This document shows, one piece after another, positions 1 through 11,436 of a DNA stretch of 64,000 nucleotides; position 1 is the first letter of the stretch, and each line of letters begins with the position of its first letter. The translations under genes and the position numbers were made by a program. The notes beneath the pieces were generated by a model. That model did no database searches and was not told the DNA's origin. It saw only the letters and a program-made list of their open reading frames with translations. Where the stretch lies: assembly GCA_033030425.1 (NCBI GenBank), contig JAUFSD010000023.1, positions 868,001-932,000 of the forward strand, given 5' to 3'. The stretch is from Verpa conica (taxonomy: Eukaryota; Ascomycota; Pezizomycetes; Pezizales; Morchellaceae).

Positions 1-240
1 ATTTTCTCTTCCATAGAAGATCAGACTGCTGAGAGAGGAGTCTACAAGCACAGAAAGCGCCTCCTAAGTGCTCTTTACCCTTTCGAGTTATATAGTCTAA
101 ATATAGGCCCTCCTTTGGCCATAATACTCTTTCCAACACAACCCGAAGGCTTTTTATTTTCATTCTTGGATAATTTATGGGTACTTTTAATTTTAGTAGT
201 TTTAAGCTGCGCGGATACAGCTAGTCTCATGCCCGATTGA
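1..240 (+). pseudogene. Partial reading frame at the left edge, weakly MADS-box-like
   Basis: A frame that is already open at base 1 runs 79 codons to a TGA at 238-240. A splice acceptor-like CCATAG lies at 11-16, so this could be a last exon entering from the left. The segment with YKHRKRLL, then FELYSL, then LAIILF and FLFSF follows the spacing of the second half of fungal MADS-box domains (basic helix, then hydrophobic strand), but key positions are altered and the tail is hydrophobic. It may be a decayed or truncated MADS-type gene, or a chance open frame. No start codon is visible inside the window. Confidence 0.25.
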
Positions 241-877
241 TTGTCACGAAAACCAAAAGTAACGTAAGTGGATGCTCAGAATTGACACCTCTTGCCTCAT
301 AAGATTGATTTCCTGTTTCCGAACAGTAATTCACCTACTCATGTAGTATGATATTAAAGGCAGGGATTCCATGGCGTATATACAGTACCCCCTTTCGAGC
401 CTTGGCACTAGTCACGTGCTTCTTGGCCCAGAGGCTCGAGTGACGTGGCTGGCAGTACTGTACTAGACAGAATAATTACATGTATGTTAGAGCAACCAAG
501 GGACAGAAGGCCTAGGGAACATGCGTGAGTTAAACAAAGAAGAGTAAAAGAGCAATATATGGCTAAAAGAAGCTTTCTGGGTTTGTCTTGCCCCTTTGGC
601 TAGCGAAGGAATACGCAGATTCGCTAGTTGAACTACCTTTATATCTTATCGAGTCTTCTCCTCTATATCGTCCCCGTTGCCCCTCGCCCTCCGCCGAGTC
701 TCCCCTCCACTCTGCGTTGTCCCTCGTCCCACACACGCATTCTCCTCATACCAGTACTACTCTTTCACCACCACCACCATCACTGTCCCCATCTCTCATC
801 TTCTGACCTTGCCATCAGCCAATTCATCAAATTTCTTGACCTTCATTTCCCACGCTAAGCAGAAGTCTGCATTTGAG
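241..877. other. Intergenic, RIB4 upstream region
   Basis: No gene is supported. The last 250 bp (about 640-860) are pyrimidine-rich on the plus strand, as is common just ahead of fungal transcription starts. One TACATGTA palindrome is at 477-484. Confidence 0.5.
411..418. promoter_or_regulatory. GTCACGTG E-box upstream of RIB4
   Basis: The octamer GTCACGTG contains the CACGTG core and matches the yeast CDE1/Cbf1-type consensus RTCACRTG. It lies about 460 bp upstream of the RIB4 start. The same octamer occurs on the other strand at 6016-6023 ahead of MDM31. Function is inferred only from the motif. Confidence 0.3.
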
Positions 878-1858
878 ATGTTCTCTGGTACTAAAGGTCC
901 TGGTGTTGTTGAGGCTCTGGATGGTATGTTTTCTCGTATCCATTCCACTAGCTTGTTGCCCCTCTTCCCACCAATCAATACTCTACAGGATAGATTCCAA
1001 TAAATATATGTTCAGGCTCCAACCTCCGTGTTCTCATCGTGCACGCCCGCTGGAACACTACCTTAATCACGCCGCTCGTGGAAGGCGCGCGGAAAAGGCT
1101 TCTAGAACGTGGTGTGAAAGAATTGAATATAATTACGCAGAGCGTCCCTGGTAGCTGGGAATTGCCCGTAGCCGTTCAACGGTTCGATTTCCCTCGCTCT
1201 AGGCATTACCCTCCATACTGTTCCCTAAACTAGCTGTTTCTGGACCTACATATATATTCCCGCTTATTCTATCCCACAAAAATGTGATTCTTTTTGAATA
1301 AAATAAGAGTCAACAAGTATCTAAGACTTTAATTATTCAGGTTGTATGCTGCGTCTCAGGTTCAGGCCTCCTCCGCTCCTTCTGGAGATCTCCTTGGTGG
1401 TCTCGGCCGCAGTTCAACCCCAGTTCCTGGCTCTACATCAGGCACCTCAAGCAAAGGGCCGTTTGATGCCATTATTGCCATCGGGGTATTAATCAAGGGA
1501 GACACTGTGCACTTCGAACACATTGCCGAGTCTGTTTCTAGAGGATTGATGAGGCTTCAATTGGATTTTGGTGTGCCGGTTATTTTTGGGTTACTGGTAA
1601 AAAGCACCAATTTTAGAGTTAACTGAAATACAAAAGTTCCGAGTTTATGCTGATCTTATCTGAAGACCGTACTTAACGAAGAGCAAGCCAAAAAGCGCGC
1701 TGGCTTAACAACAGACGGTCATAACCACGGGGAAGATTGGGGTGAAGCAGGTGAGCCGTAATTTTCTATTTCAACATTTGTGTAAGGTGCTAATTTAGTA
1801 CGTAGCCGTTGAAATGGGCGCAAAGAGAAAGCTCTGGGCAGATGGTATCATCGGGTAG
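878..1858 (+). CDS. RIB4: 6,7-dimethyl-8-ribityllumazine synthase
   Basis: Catalyses the penultimate step of riboflavin synthesis, joining 5-amino-6-ribitylamino-uracil to 3,4-dihydroxy-2-butanone 4-phosphate. Five exons: 878-923, 1016-1181, 1341-1596, 1666-1750, 1806-1858, giving 201 aa, normal for ascomycetes. Family landmarks are the [10 protein letters not shown] strand, VPGSWELP, the [14 protein letters not shown] substrate and catalytic segment, [11 protein letters not shown], and the [12 protein letters not shown] near the C-terminus. A Ser/Gly/Pro-rich insertion of about 30 residues after QVQASS is typical of fungal enzymes. The start is the ATG giving MFSGTKGPG. Intron 2 uses a weak donor, GTTCGA; the phase requires it. 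No neighbouring riboflavin gene is present. Confidence 0.95.
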
Positions 1859-2930
1859 GCATAAATTAAAGGGCTAGAAAAGTCAATGGTTTAACCTATG
1901 GGGTGTAATATCTGCATCAAAGTTTTGACAACTAACAATTTCTTGTGTGATTGTAATTTTCCCTGCCACTTTAGGCCTTCATTTGTCGGTCCCTATTTGT
2001 TGTGCTTGAAAGCTAAGACATGAAGACCACTTGATTGGTAGAAACCAGCTTTAGGAGCCAACCTTATATCAGCAAAGTAGTATTTATTGGTAACAAGGAG
2101 GGGGATATTTGTCGTGATTAAGCTGAAGTAGTGACCCTATAAAATACACACGTTCACCTGGTGCTAGACCGGGAGCCTATTATACGGCATAAGAACTCCA
2201 TTACTGACTCATATATTTAACTACCGTACGCTACAGAAGCCGCGCAAGAAAGAAATTAAACTAAGGAATGTGCCCTGGTGCCAGCACTTCTCCTACCCCT
2301 CTGGCCCCAGATGCCTTATTCTGACCTTGTATGACATTATTGAAAAATATTCTTGACTCCCGGCTGCGAATAAACGCCCAGTTTCTTCTGTCCAACTCTC
2401 AACAGGTGCTCGATAGTTGCAAAGTCTTTCTTGTTTATGTCGAGGTGTGCTCGGAACTCGTTCCTGTACGTGACTTTAGAGGGGTATGGCTGATGTTAAA
2501 CCTTAGCTATAGACTGACCTTGTATAATTGCGGAAGTTTTCTCTTGAATCCTGAGCTTGTTAGACTATATCTATTTTATAGTAAAATTTGAGTGTACTAC
2601 TAAATGGGGGAACTAAGTACGGCTATTATACTGCTTGTAACATACCGGTGGCTTCTTCATTGCTTCTCTCATGCAGAGCCTGTAGAGCGAGAGTACGTCT
2701 CGTTGTATACCTGATCGCTTCATGCCTATTCGTAAACTCAGTTGTCGAGACTTTAATGCTTATCGGTATAATGAGCTGTGTTGAGGTTGCCGCACCCATT
2801 CACAGCATGTCTTGGCATAGATTGCATTGCGTGAGATAGCCGATTAACCGGTAACAGTGGCCTCAACCTCTCTGAACGGTCAATTGGCCTCAGTACCTTC
2901 TATCTTTCCCTACATACTAGAATTCTCGTT
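1859..2930. other. Intergenic, no gene seen
   Basis: About 1.07 kb between RIB4 and the FAH-fold gene. Two short ATG frames (2331-2591 and 2588-2839) show no recognisable family. Nothing else is supported. Confidence 0.5.
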
Positions 2931-4343
2931 ATGTCAACTCGAACTTTCTCGGTAAGGTGTCATATTCTGCTATTATATAGATTGATTCTAATTTATAGAT
3001 CGGCTTCTAGCGTCTCATCCGGTTTGTAGCTGGCGACGGGAAGACATACTACGGTGACGCCATCCTCCCTCGTGGTGCTACCGATGTATCTAAGACAGCC
3101 AAGGCCAAACTTATTGAGGGGGATATATTTACGAGCCACCAGATCACTGAAGAAATTCTGGTATGTATAATGAAATTTATGAGCGAATGATGTGTTGTCC
3201 TGAAGATATCTTACATCGGTTTCTCGTTCTAGGATGTTAAAAAACTTCTGTCCCCACTCGCACAGAGTGACATGAAGACTGTCAGGTGCCTGGGCCTAAA
3301 CTATGCACAGCATGCAAGAGAGGTATTTTTTATTATCAAATCAAACAGACTAGCTCTGTTGTTTTAGAGAACCTTGGTATTGATGTAACCCCCCACCAGT
3401 CGAACATGCCGATTCCAAAGTTTCCCGTTGTTTTTGTGAGTTCTTGTCCCAGGTTTTCTAGAAATTTAGGGATTGTGGGCTCATAATCAAGTACAAACCT
3501 ATTACTTCTATCACGGGTCCATCAGGTATGTATTTAGGACCCTACTGATAGAGGATATGGGTGATCCCTGCTAGAGTTCGGCTAATGGCCAATCTTGGGC
3601 CTAAGACCCAATTCCGGTTCATATCATAGCTCAGTCTGAACCTGGACTCGATTATGAATGTGAACTTGTAGCCATCATTGGCAAAGAGGCAAGGGACGTA
3701 TCAGAGGATAAGGCTCTGGAATATGTACTTGGCTACTCTGTAGGAAATGATGTAAGCCATAGAGATTGGCAGCTGAAGAAAGGTGGCGGTCAATGGTAAA
3801 TTCGAGATCGTATGGGTTTCAGAGGCCTTCTACTGATTCAACCTTAGGTCATTGGGGAAAGGGTTCGACGGATGGGCACCTATCGGACCGGCAATTGTTA
3901 ATTCTGAACTTGTGCCTGACCCCCAAAAACTTCGTATTTCAACAAAGGTCTGTCTATTTGACGGTGGTACAAATTAACACTCGGTTGTCGATGGATATTG
4001 ACAGTTTTGCATAAAGGTCAATGGCATCACTATGCAAGACTCCTCGACTGTTGACATGATATTCTCTGTGGCAAAAACAATTTCGTTCCTTTCTCAGGGA
4101 ACAACCTTACTACCTGGTGATATTCTGTTTACAGGGACGTAAGTACCCTCCTTCGGATAACCTAGTCGGTATGGGATATTTGAATAACTAATTTTTTCTC
4201 TCTCTATTAGTCCCCAAGGAGTAGGAATGGGGAGAAGCCCCCAGGTCTGGCTTAAGGATGGCGATGTAGTAGAGGTTAGCCTTGAAAATATAGGTAGCAT
4301 TACGAATAAGGTTGTATTTGAGCAGCCAAAGGCCCGGTTTTAG
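2931..4343 (+). CDS. Fumarylacetoacetate hydrolase-fold (FAHD1-like) enzyme
   Basis: Nine exons: 2931-2951, 3011-3160, 3233-3322, 3370-3435, 3492-3525, 3606-3795, 3848-3947, 4017-4138, 4211-4343, giving 301 aa. The FAH domain fills the protein after a short N-terminal beta region. Visible landmarks are LNYAQHARE (the NYxxHAxE catalytic element), the metal-binding YECEL (ExE) followed by GNDVSHRD, the [11 protein letters not shown] lysine segment and the closing FTGTPQGVG loop. The family covers acylpyruvate hydrolases, oxaloacetate decarboxylases and homoprotocatechuate-type isomerase/decarboxylases, all Mg or Mn dependent. The substrate cannot be told from sequence. No mitochondrial leader is apparent (starts MSTRTFSRLIRF). 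The very high intron density is normal for this organism. Confidence 0.9.
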
Positions 4344-6338
4344 CCCTTCTACTCTTTTAAATACATGTAGTTAGTATGGTATAAATAGGGGTATTGTTGG
4401 CGGTCAAAACTATCCGAAATCCCCGAGGTACCCGTAGGAACGAGGAAGGCCAAAACCACCACTAAAACGCAACGCTAATTAAAACCACAATAAGGGCTAA
4501 GGAGTAGCTGCCTTATATATCAAATATTTTGGGAATAAAGCTTGGGCTATATGTTATATTTTCTATATTGATAAGTACTTTTGCGGGTGTAATTTTATGG
4601 TTGCTATCTTACTAGGGTACCCTAGGGGTTCTGGATTGTTTTGGCCGCTAACAATAACTGGTGGTAATTATGATCGTGATTCTCCGCCCTACATAGCGTC
4701 TAATTTTCTAGGTTCAATTAGCTATCTCAGTAGCCGCTATGAAAGGTACCCTAGTATATTATCTCCTTCTAGGGCGTACTGTATTCTACTCATCCTTGTA
4801 GCTGTCTCCTTTTTTCCAGGTAACCAGTTTCCTAGTACTATCTCATACTATAGAGCCTATTTCGCTCATCCTTTTGGTCTACCCCCTTCCTCTCCCCACT
4901 CATTCCGCAGCTCATGATTCATACACTACTTATCCAATACTCAATTACTAATTAAAAAGTCCCTTCCTGGCTTCTCTTCTTTACCCTAATTCAGGATCGA
5001 AGCAAGGTTATTACCTGAATAAAGTAGTGGCTCAGTTAGCCCCTAAATCCATATTTTACTTCATCTTGTATTTCAATTATTACTCTCAATAAACTCAGGA
5101 CTCGGTCTACTACGCAAATCAATCGCTAATATGAAGCTTCCCTTATATCAAGTATAATCATTCCTACTGGTGTCATGCTGCTTATATTTGATAAAATTTC
5201 ACTATGCAAAAGAGTGTGCTAGATCTACCATTACTTCGATGTAGACGTAGATTGCCATAATACCTGCCTTGCGAGTCTGGTATTCACTCTCTAAATCATC
5301 ATTGCCCTTTTTTATTTCTTCATTTAGACATAAGAGATTACTAATACCCAACAGCATTACCGAAATTTCATTTACACAAAAGTTTATCATATGTCTTTTC
5401 TTATCTTTATTTAATTTGATTCGAGTTAGTTCAATTTTGTTTACTTGTTGCTTATTTTGGCACTAGCTTGACGTGACTATATTCGCGAATATATTGCCCC
5501 CGCTGCTTATATTGAATGATACACCAAGTACCGCACAGGCTGTTACAATAAAATTGGTGAATTCGTAAGTAGATTCAAATTTAAGGCTACAACCCGAGAA
5601 CATATACCTGCTGTCGGTATAGGCTTTGGTGCCAACTTAGGGACTTTAACTACGGCGGAAGACTAAAACATAAGGCCCAAAATTTGATAGCTATTATAAT
5701 TATAATTAGTATATAGATACTCTAATCAAGGGTTTTAATTGAGCCACTGGTGGATGTTTGACCTCGTATATGGTGCTGTATTCTGACACAGGCGTTAGTT
5801 TTATAATAAAGCGGTAGACTTTTCAGGTCGTTACTTCCCTTTAATTTCAGAGCCAGAAGTGCTATTTTAGGTCCCTATAGCTTTGTACATGGCTCCTGGA
5901 AGCTATGTTAGTCCGCGTTTTAAAACAAGTTTCACTCCTATCATGAGGATATATATCAAGCAGTCCTTGGTGAGGTGACGAGTGAGATCTGGTGGCGCGC
6001 TGATGAGCTATGTAGCACGTGACATAAGAAGCGCCCTGAATGGATAGAAGAGTATACTCAGAAGGCCTCACTATGCACAAAATCCACTCTAATTGAGCAA
6101 GAGTATCTCCACAAATTAATTGTAGATTTCCTGACTTTTATAGGAATTATAGTTTGATTTTTTGATTTCGCGGAGCTGACAGCTATTTCCGGTCTGGTCC
6201 TCGCTTGTGGGGTGCCGCAAGTATCATATTGACATTCTTCGCCCCGCAAACTACACCCCCGAAAGATAAATTCCGATAAAGAAACCTTCTTTCAACTACT
6301 CGTCATAACATCGCTACAGAACTCATGCTGATGAGAAC
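4344..6338. other. Gene-poor AT-rich stretch
   Basis: About 2 kb. A 106-codon ATG frame (4597-4917, plus) has no family features. A coding-like stretch with one internal stop lies at 5472-5666. An E-box octamer is at 6016-6023. The last 90 bp lead into MDM31. Confidence 0.4.
6016..6023. promoter_or_regulatory. CACGTGAC E-box upstream of MDM31
   Basis: Reverse complement of the GTCACGTG octamer found upstream of RIB4, here about 320 bp ahead of the MDM31 start. Candidate bHLH (Cbf1-type) site by motif only. Confidence 0.3.
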
Positions 6339-8647
6339 ATGGCCATAAGTCCTGGCCGTCGGTTGTGCGCCACTATCTGGGACGCTGTCTCCCCGCTGCT
6401 CCCCAATTCTCTATTACCTTCCTCGGCTTCCCCTACATCAATTGGTAGTCTTTCTAGAATATCGATATCATCTTTTCCACACAGACCTCGTTTTTGCCCT
6501 TCATCCGTTGGGGCAACAGCATTATGGTCTCCAAAGTCAAGATATGTTGTTTCCCGTGGATTTGCGGGGTTCTGTGTGTGGACAAACACACCGACAACTG
6601 TAGCAGCTTCAGAGACAAAATCATGTGCTGTAAGTACGGTGGACCGGAGCTTAGTATCTAGTAGTGCTCTTAGTACACGGAGGATATCGAGTATTGCAGG
6701 TGCCGCTTGGATTAGGTGTATACACACTGGAGGAAGAACGACGAAACCGAAACTTTTATCGAAAATGAGGACCAGCTCTTCAATAGTTAGGGGAAGGGAT
6801 GGAAATGGGCGGGGGGCTCATAGCGGAATTGATCAAAGACTAGGGAAAAGATTTCAGAGGCACAGGGCTATCAATGTTAATGGAAGCAATGGCGGAAATG
6901 GAAACGGAGGCGGAAATAGTAATTGGGGCAACGAAAATGGCAATAAAAAAGGCGATGTATCGAACAAGCAAGCCGAGGAGAATAGAATACTGGATCGGAT
7001 TTCACACATACACCGGCCAACGAAGGATGAGATGTTGGCTGCAGCCACCGGATTTTTCCAAAGACTAAGAATCAGAACGAAATGGACTATGATACGTCAG
7101 ATGAGACCCTATAACTGGGACGACCTCAGCGCCTTCTTTTCTTGGCTGTTGCTTGGCCAAGTTTTGTGGATTGTTCTTGGGACCACTACTTTTGTTTCCT
7201 TGACTATATTATTAGTCAATACTGTCTTTGCACAAGAGTCTCTTGCTGGAGCCGTAGGCAACTATCTCACCAAGGAGACGGGAGTCAAAGTCGTATTTGA
7301 GTCAGCCATTGTTCCGAGTTGGAAGGGTGGATGTATCACATTCAAGAATGTCTTTGTATCCCGAAGACCTGGTCAAAGCAAACAAGGCAACAAAAATGTT
7401 CGTAAAGGATCCTCAGTTACTGCGGCAGCTGCGGCAGCTACAGCAGCTCATGCCGATGAAGCAAGTGGGAAGGGCAGTACCTACCTAGAAGTTGCGAAAG
7501 AGGAGGATACGAATTATACCCAATTCGACGTCACTATTGATGCCGTCAACGTCACCCTTTCCTTCACGAAGTGGATGAATGGCAAAGGCCTCCTTAAGGA
7601 TGTCGAGATTAAAGGAGTCCGTGGAGTCATCGATCGAACACATGTTAGTTGGGCAGATGGTGTTGATCCTAGATCTTTCAAGTACGAACACGCCCCAGGT
7701 GACTTTGAGATTGATTCATTCAAGCTTGAGGACCTTTTGGTGACTGTACACCAACCAGACGGGTTCCGTCCATTCTCTTTCAGTATTTTCTCATGTGATC
7801 TCCCACATTTGAGGAAACAGTGGCTGTTTTACGACTTTTTGAGCGCGAATATGATGTCTGGTTCTTTCGACGACTCATTGTTCACTATACACCCTAGGCA
7901 GAGCCATGGAGTGAGCTCGATGATGCTGAATGGGGACATTCCCCAGCGTGGCGCAAGCTCATGGAAAAAGACCAGCCGCCTCCGTATCGATGGACTGGAG
8001 ATTGATCATCTCAACCACGGCGCTGGTGGCATGTTCTCGTGGATTCAAAGCGGTAACGTCGACATAGTTGCAGACATCATGTTTCCTGTGGGGAATGACC
8101 TACAATTTAGTCAAGTAGTCCAAGATATAGTCGAACTGATGGAAGCTACGGTATCTTCGAATCCATCTAGGAAATCCTATGATCACGAGAACGGAAAAGC
8201 AGACGATAAAAAGACTGAGAAATATATCATCATGGATCTGCGTATACAACTTAACGACGTCCGTGCCTCTGTACCTATATTTACCAAAGACCTAAGTTAT
8301 GTCAACAATGCACTAATAAGGCCAATCGTGGCTTACATCAACCGTCGGAAAACTTACATCCCCATAAACTGTCGCGTTATAAAAAAGTCTAGCGAGTTTG
8401 ATGGCAGCTGGACGATCTATGACAGTGGGCTAATGGATGATTTATCAGCAGAGGTCTGCTTTTCTTTCCAATCCTTCCGATTATTTTAAATAACTACTAA
8501 TGGAATTCTTTCTAGACATACGCAGCATTCGCCCGCAGTGTAGTTGATGACCAAGCCAGGCGGAGGCGGTTTAAGAAAGTCGGGTTATGGTCGTTACATG
8601 TGATCGCTCATACACTGTTGTTAGCCATGGCTGGGACTGTCGCATAA
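6339..8647 (+). CDS. MDM31: Mitochondrial distribution and morphology protein, Mdm31/Mdm32 family
   Basis: Two exons, 6339-8453 and 8516-8647, giving 748 aa. In yeast Mdm31/Mdm32 are inner-membrane proteins needed for mitochondrial shape, inheritance and lipid homeostasis. The first ~100 residues are Arg/Ser-rich with few acidic residues, fitting a presequence. Then comes a low-complexity Gly/Asn segment, the conserved MRPYNWDDLSAFFSWLLLGQ with a transmembrane helix (about residues 260-305), the intermembrane domain (YNRT-type block VRGVIDRTHVSW, FEIDSFKLEDL, IDHLNHGAGGMFSWIQ, YIIMDLRIQLNDV) and a C-terminal helix with LWSLHVIAHTLLLAMAG encoded mainly by the small last exon. Mdm31 and Mdm32 are paralogues; this fits Mdm31 better by order and length, but that choice is inference. 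Confidence 0.9.
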
Positions 8648-10372
8648 TACCCTTCTAGCCTCTTATAATTCTTCACCTTTAACAGAAATTTATTTCACTA
8701 ACTTCTTTTGGTTTATTTCATTAACCTTATGCGACCCAACATTACACTATCCTACATACCGTATATCAGCTCTCAGTATATAGAAAGTCGGCTTTCACAT
8801 AGTCGTTTCTTCATTGTATCTTCTTATCGAAGGGATTTGGTTTTCTTTCAAAAGGAATTATTTAGGCATAAAATTATATTCTCTCGTCGTTTTAGCTACG
8901 TGCAGCCAGTAGTGTAACATAGATTCCCGCCCCTGAGGAACTAGTTTTTGGTATGGCCAATGATTGATCATTGGTCTGAGAGAAAATCAGAATAGATCCC
9001 CTCAGTGGTTTTTATTGTGGGATAAACTATAGCAAAGACGATGGGTAGAATTTCAGCCTTGGCGGGACTGCAAATAGAATACTAAGAACGGTCACGGAAC
9101 TATCGGGAAGATATACCAAACTACTGGTGGAGTACCAGAGCTGATGGTTCAGTGTGTTTATCAGCAAGCCTTCCAACAAGTAAGAGTTCGAGCGGACTAC
9201 ATATAGATCCTCCGGCTAAAGGAAATTGATTATAACGGTTGATAGGCCCACCCAACACTTTAATGTCCATGTAGTGATAAGCTCAAGCCCCGTTCCTCAG
9301 AATAGTAGTAGGAGTAATTCCACGCTAATTAAATCTCGGAGGTCTAATAATTGACAAAGGAATTTGTTAAGGTAACCTTTGATCTAATCTCTTCTTGACA
9401 AGTACTCAAAAAGGCCTTGCCTCTTTACACTCAATGGGACTAGATGTAAAATTCTCTAGAAATAGAACTATAACAGGGGGCTATTCATAGATCAGAGTTT
9501 GTAGCAGTATCTAGCTAGACATATATATAGCAAAGCATATAGCAGGGATAATCGATATTACTTCGCCAGGGTAAATCTACTGACAGAAAACGCTACTAGC
9601 GATAGTATTTCTTCCCCAAAATCGATGCTACTACTACCGCCTACCAATAGATTTACCCTGTAATATATGGTACACATGTATCTTATGGACAGATATTCAG
9701 AATGTTAGGTAGATTCTCACTTGCAACCTGGAAGTGACTTTATGAACTATCACTATCGGTTGATTGATAGTGTACAGCAAGAGAACAGCTAAATATGTAA
9801 GGAGCTGGTTGACTCATAGAATTAGTGAGTGGGCGTTCATAGTTCATAGCCCACGCTCTAACACCGGGAAACACCTATGCCACAATCCTCCGTTATAACT
9901 ACATGTAACCAAGAAATCGATTAAAATCCCATTCTTCCTCCCTACGTACTACCCCTAGAATACTCTCCACCATACCTGCCTTCAAAGGGAAATAATCTTC
10001 GAACAGGTATTTACTAAAACCAGCGCAAATAAATAACAATAAAGTGAAGTAGGCTTAAGGAGTTGTTCTATAGCCGAATGGGGTCTTTTATCAATAAAAG
10101 GGAGCAGGGAAAAGAATAATAGTTTACAAAACGAATAAAACAATCTTAGCCCGTGTCATCCCAATACCAGTGCCAATGCCAATATACCAATTACCAAACA
10201 TAAAGACATCACGGAAGCAAGCAGAGTATGAAAGAAACCAAACAAATACAACAAAGAAAGAACATCAGGATTATAATAAGTCATGCCCAGCACCAAAAAG
10301 TACATATCCACCAATACAGCCTTTTAAGAATTATGCTCCCGCGCATTCAACCCCAGAAAGATCTAAAGACCA
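8648..10372. other. Gene-poor AT-rich stretch
   Basis: About 1.7 kb between the convergent MDM31 (plus) and EMC2 (minus). Contains an apparent coding remnant (8961-9350) described separately, and one TACATGTA palindrome at about 9899. A 177-codon plus-strand frame covering 10170-10703 overlaps the EMC2 3' end in antisense and is not regarded as a gene. Confidence 0.45.
8961..9350 (+). pseudogene. Decayed coding remnant, family unknown
   Basis: One frame from 8961 reads as protein-like sequence (WVEFQPWRDC, then IGKIYQTTGGVPELMVQCVY, QQAFQQVRVRADY, LRLKEIDYNG) but is broken by TAG at 9030-9032, 9075-9077 and 9204-9206 and ends with TGA at 9240-9242. A +1-shifted frame then continues as RPTQHFNVHVVISSSPVP and SRSNSTLIKSRR to about 9350. 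The compositional change from its surroundings and the clean junction between frames suggest an inactivated gene. I do not recognise the family. Chance cannot be excluded without a database search. Confidence 0.35.
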
Positions 10373-11436
10373 TCACCGTACAGTCTTTGCATCACTACTA
10401 TCGATGAGCACCCTTGCAGCTTCCACCTCAGCTTCATCAAAGCCCTCCCAGCCTTTCTCCCGTCTCCTCGCTTTACTCACAATTTCAGTCAGTTTCTTGG
10501 TTGCCATCTCGTTAAGCGCCTCAATCTTTCCCCTCTCAACACCACCAGCTTTATCCGCATGGTTTATTACTAGAATCTTCCCAGTGATGAGCTTGAGGCC
10601 GTACCACCCCCTCAGATACCACTCACACAGCTCGACACTCCGGGCGAAATGCCTCATTGACTCGACAAGACCATCCATACTTGTTCCTTGCGCAGAGATG
10701 TAACTGACCTCACCGAGTCTTGCAAAGATATTATACGCATTCGGGAGGATGAGTAGTACCTCTTCAAGACAGAATATAGATTGGGGGTACAGTCCCTGGA
10801 TGAAGTAAAGCGACGATAGCTGCGACCATGATTCAGCATCGTTTGGGGAGTGATTAAGGAGCGTGGTTAGAGCTTTGATGGCGTCTTCAGTGCGGCTGAG
10901 AGATAGGAGGAGAGAGATATGGCGTTTTTCTATCGGCTATTTATTACATTACGACACCACGGTTAGCTTTCTTTTAAGAGCACGGACACAATGGCCAGAT
11001 TGACAGACCAATTAACAATTGGAGGGTGTGTGTGAAATACAAAACAAGGGCTTTGTGTAGATGGTGGACATACCATATTTGTAGGATCCTCCTTCAAGGT
11101 GTTTTCATACTGCTTCAGCACAGCCTCCAGCTCCCCTCGATCCCTCGCTGTTGCCTCATCATATAGTCCCGCGAGGGCGCTAATTCGAGGCGAGTCGGCG
11201 CCGAAGCGATCAGACAAACGCTGAAGACATAACTTTGCGCTAGTATCGTCGCCTGTCCGAAGACATGAGAGGAGAAGTTGCTCGTAGATAATCCAAGTTT
11301 CTTGGGTGTCCTTTGATGAGTCGGGGGAGGAGAGGAAGATTGGGGCCTGTTGGGAGAGGTGTAAAGAGGTCTGCGGAAGGCGTAGAGGGGATGGATGAGA
11401 AGAAAGGTAAGAAAGGAGGGTAGTTAAGATTGCCAT
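10373..11436 (-). CDS. EMC2: ER membrane protein complex subunit 2 (TPR protein)
   Basis: Two exons, 11074-11436 and 10373-10936, giving 308 aa. EMC2 is the cytosolic tetratricopeptide-repeat scaffold of the ER membrane protein complex, which inserts tail-anchored and multipass proteins. The start is the ATG giving MAILTTLLSYLSSHPS. The TPR solenoid is clear: WIIYEQLLLSCLRTGDDTSA, LEAVLKQYENTLKEDPTNM, PIEKRHISLLLSLSRTEDA, AESWSQLSSLYFIQGLYPQS, and LILPNAYNIFARLGEVSYI, followed by the family-typical ARSVELCEWYLRGWYGLKLI and an acidic/basic helical tail. It is transcribed divergently from APL5, 572 bp away. No transmembrane segment is expected or seen. Confidence 0.92.

Noticed and set aside
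4597..4917. 106-codon ATG frame in the 4.3-6.3 kb gap
   Set aside because: No recognisable motif, hydrophobic patches without a signal peptide, AT-driven codons. Kept only as a note; transcript data could revive it.
8961..9239. Claim that the stops prove repeat-induced point mutation
   Set aside because: Every TAA, TAG or TGA is one C-to-T step from CAA, CAG or CGA, so stop identity alone is not evidence. Dinucleotide indices would be needed.
10170..10703. 177-codon plus-strand frame
   Set aside because: Its second half is antisense to EMC2 and the first half is low-complexity Lys/Asn/Thr; EMC2 is clearly the real gene.
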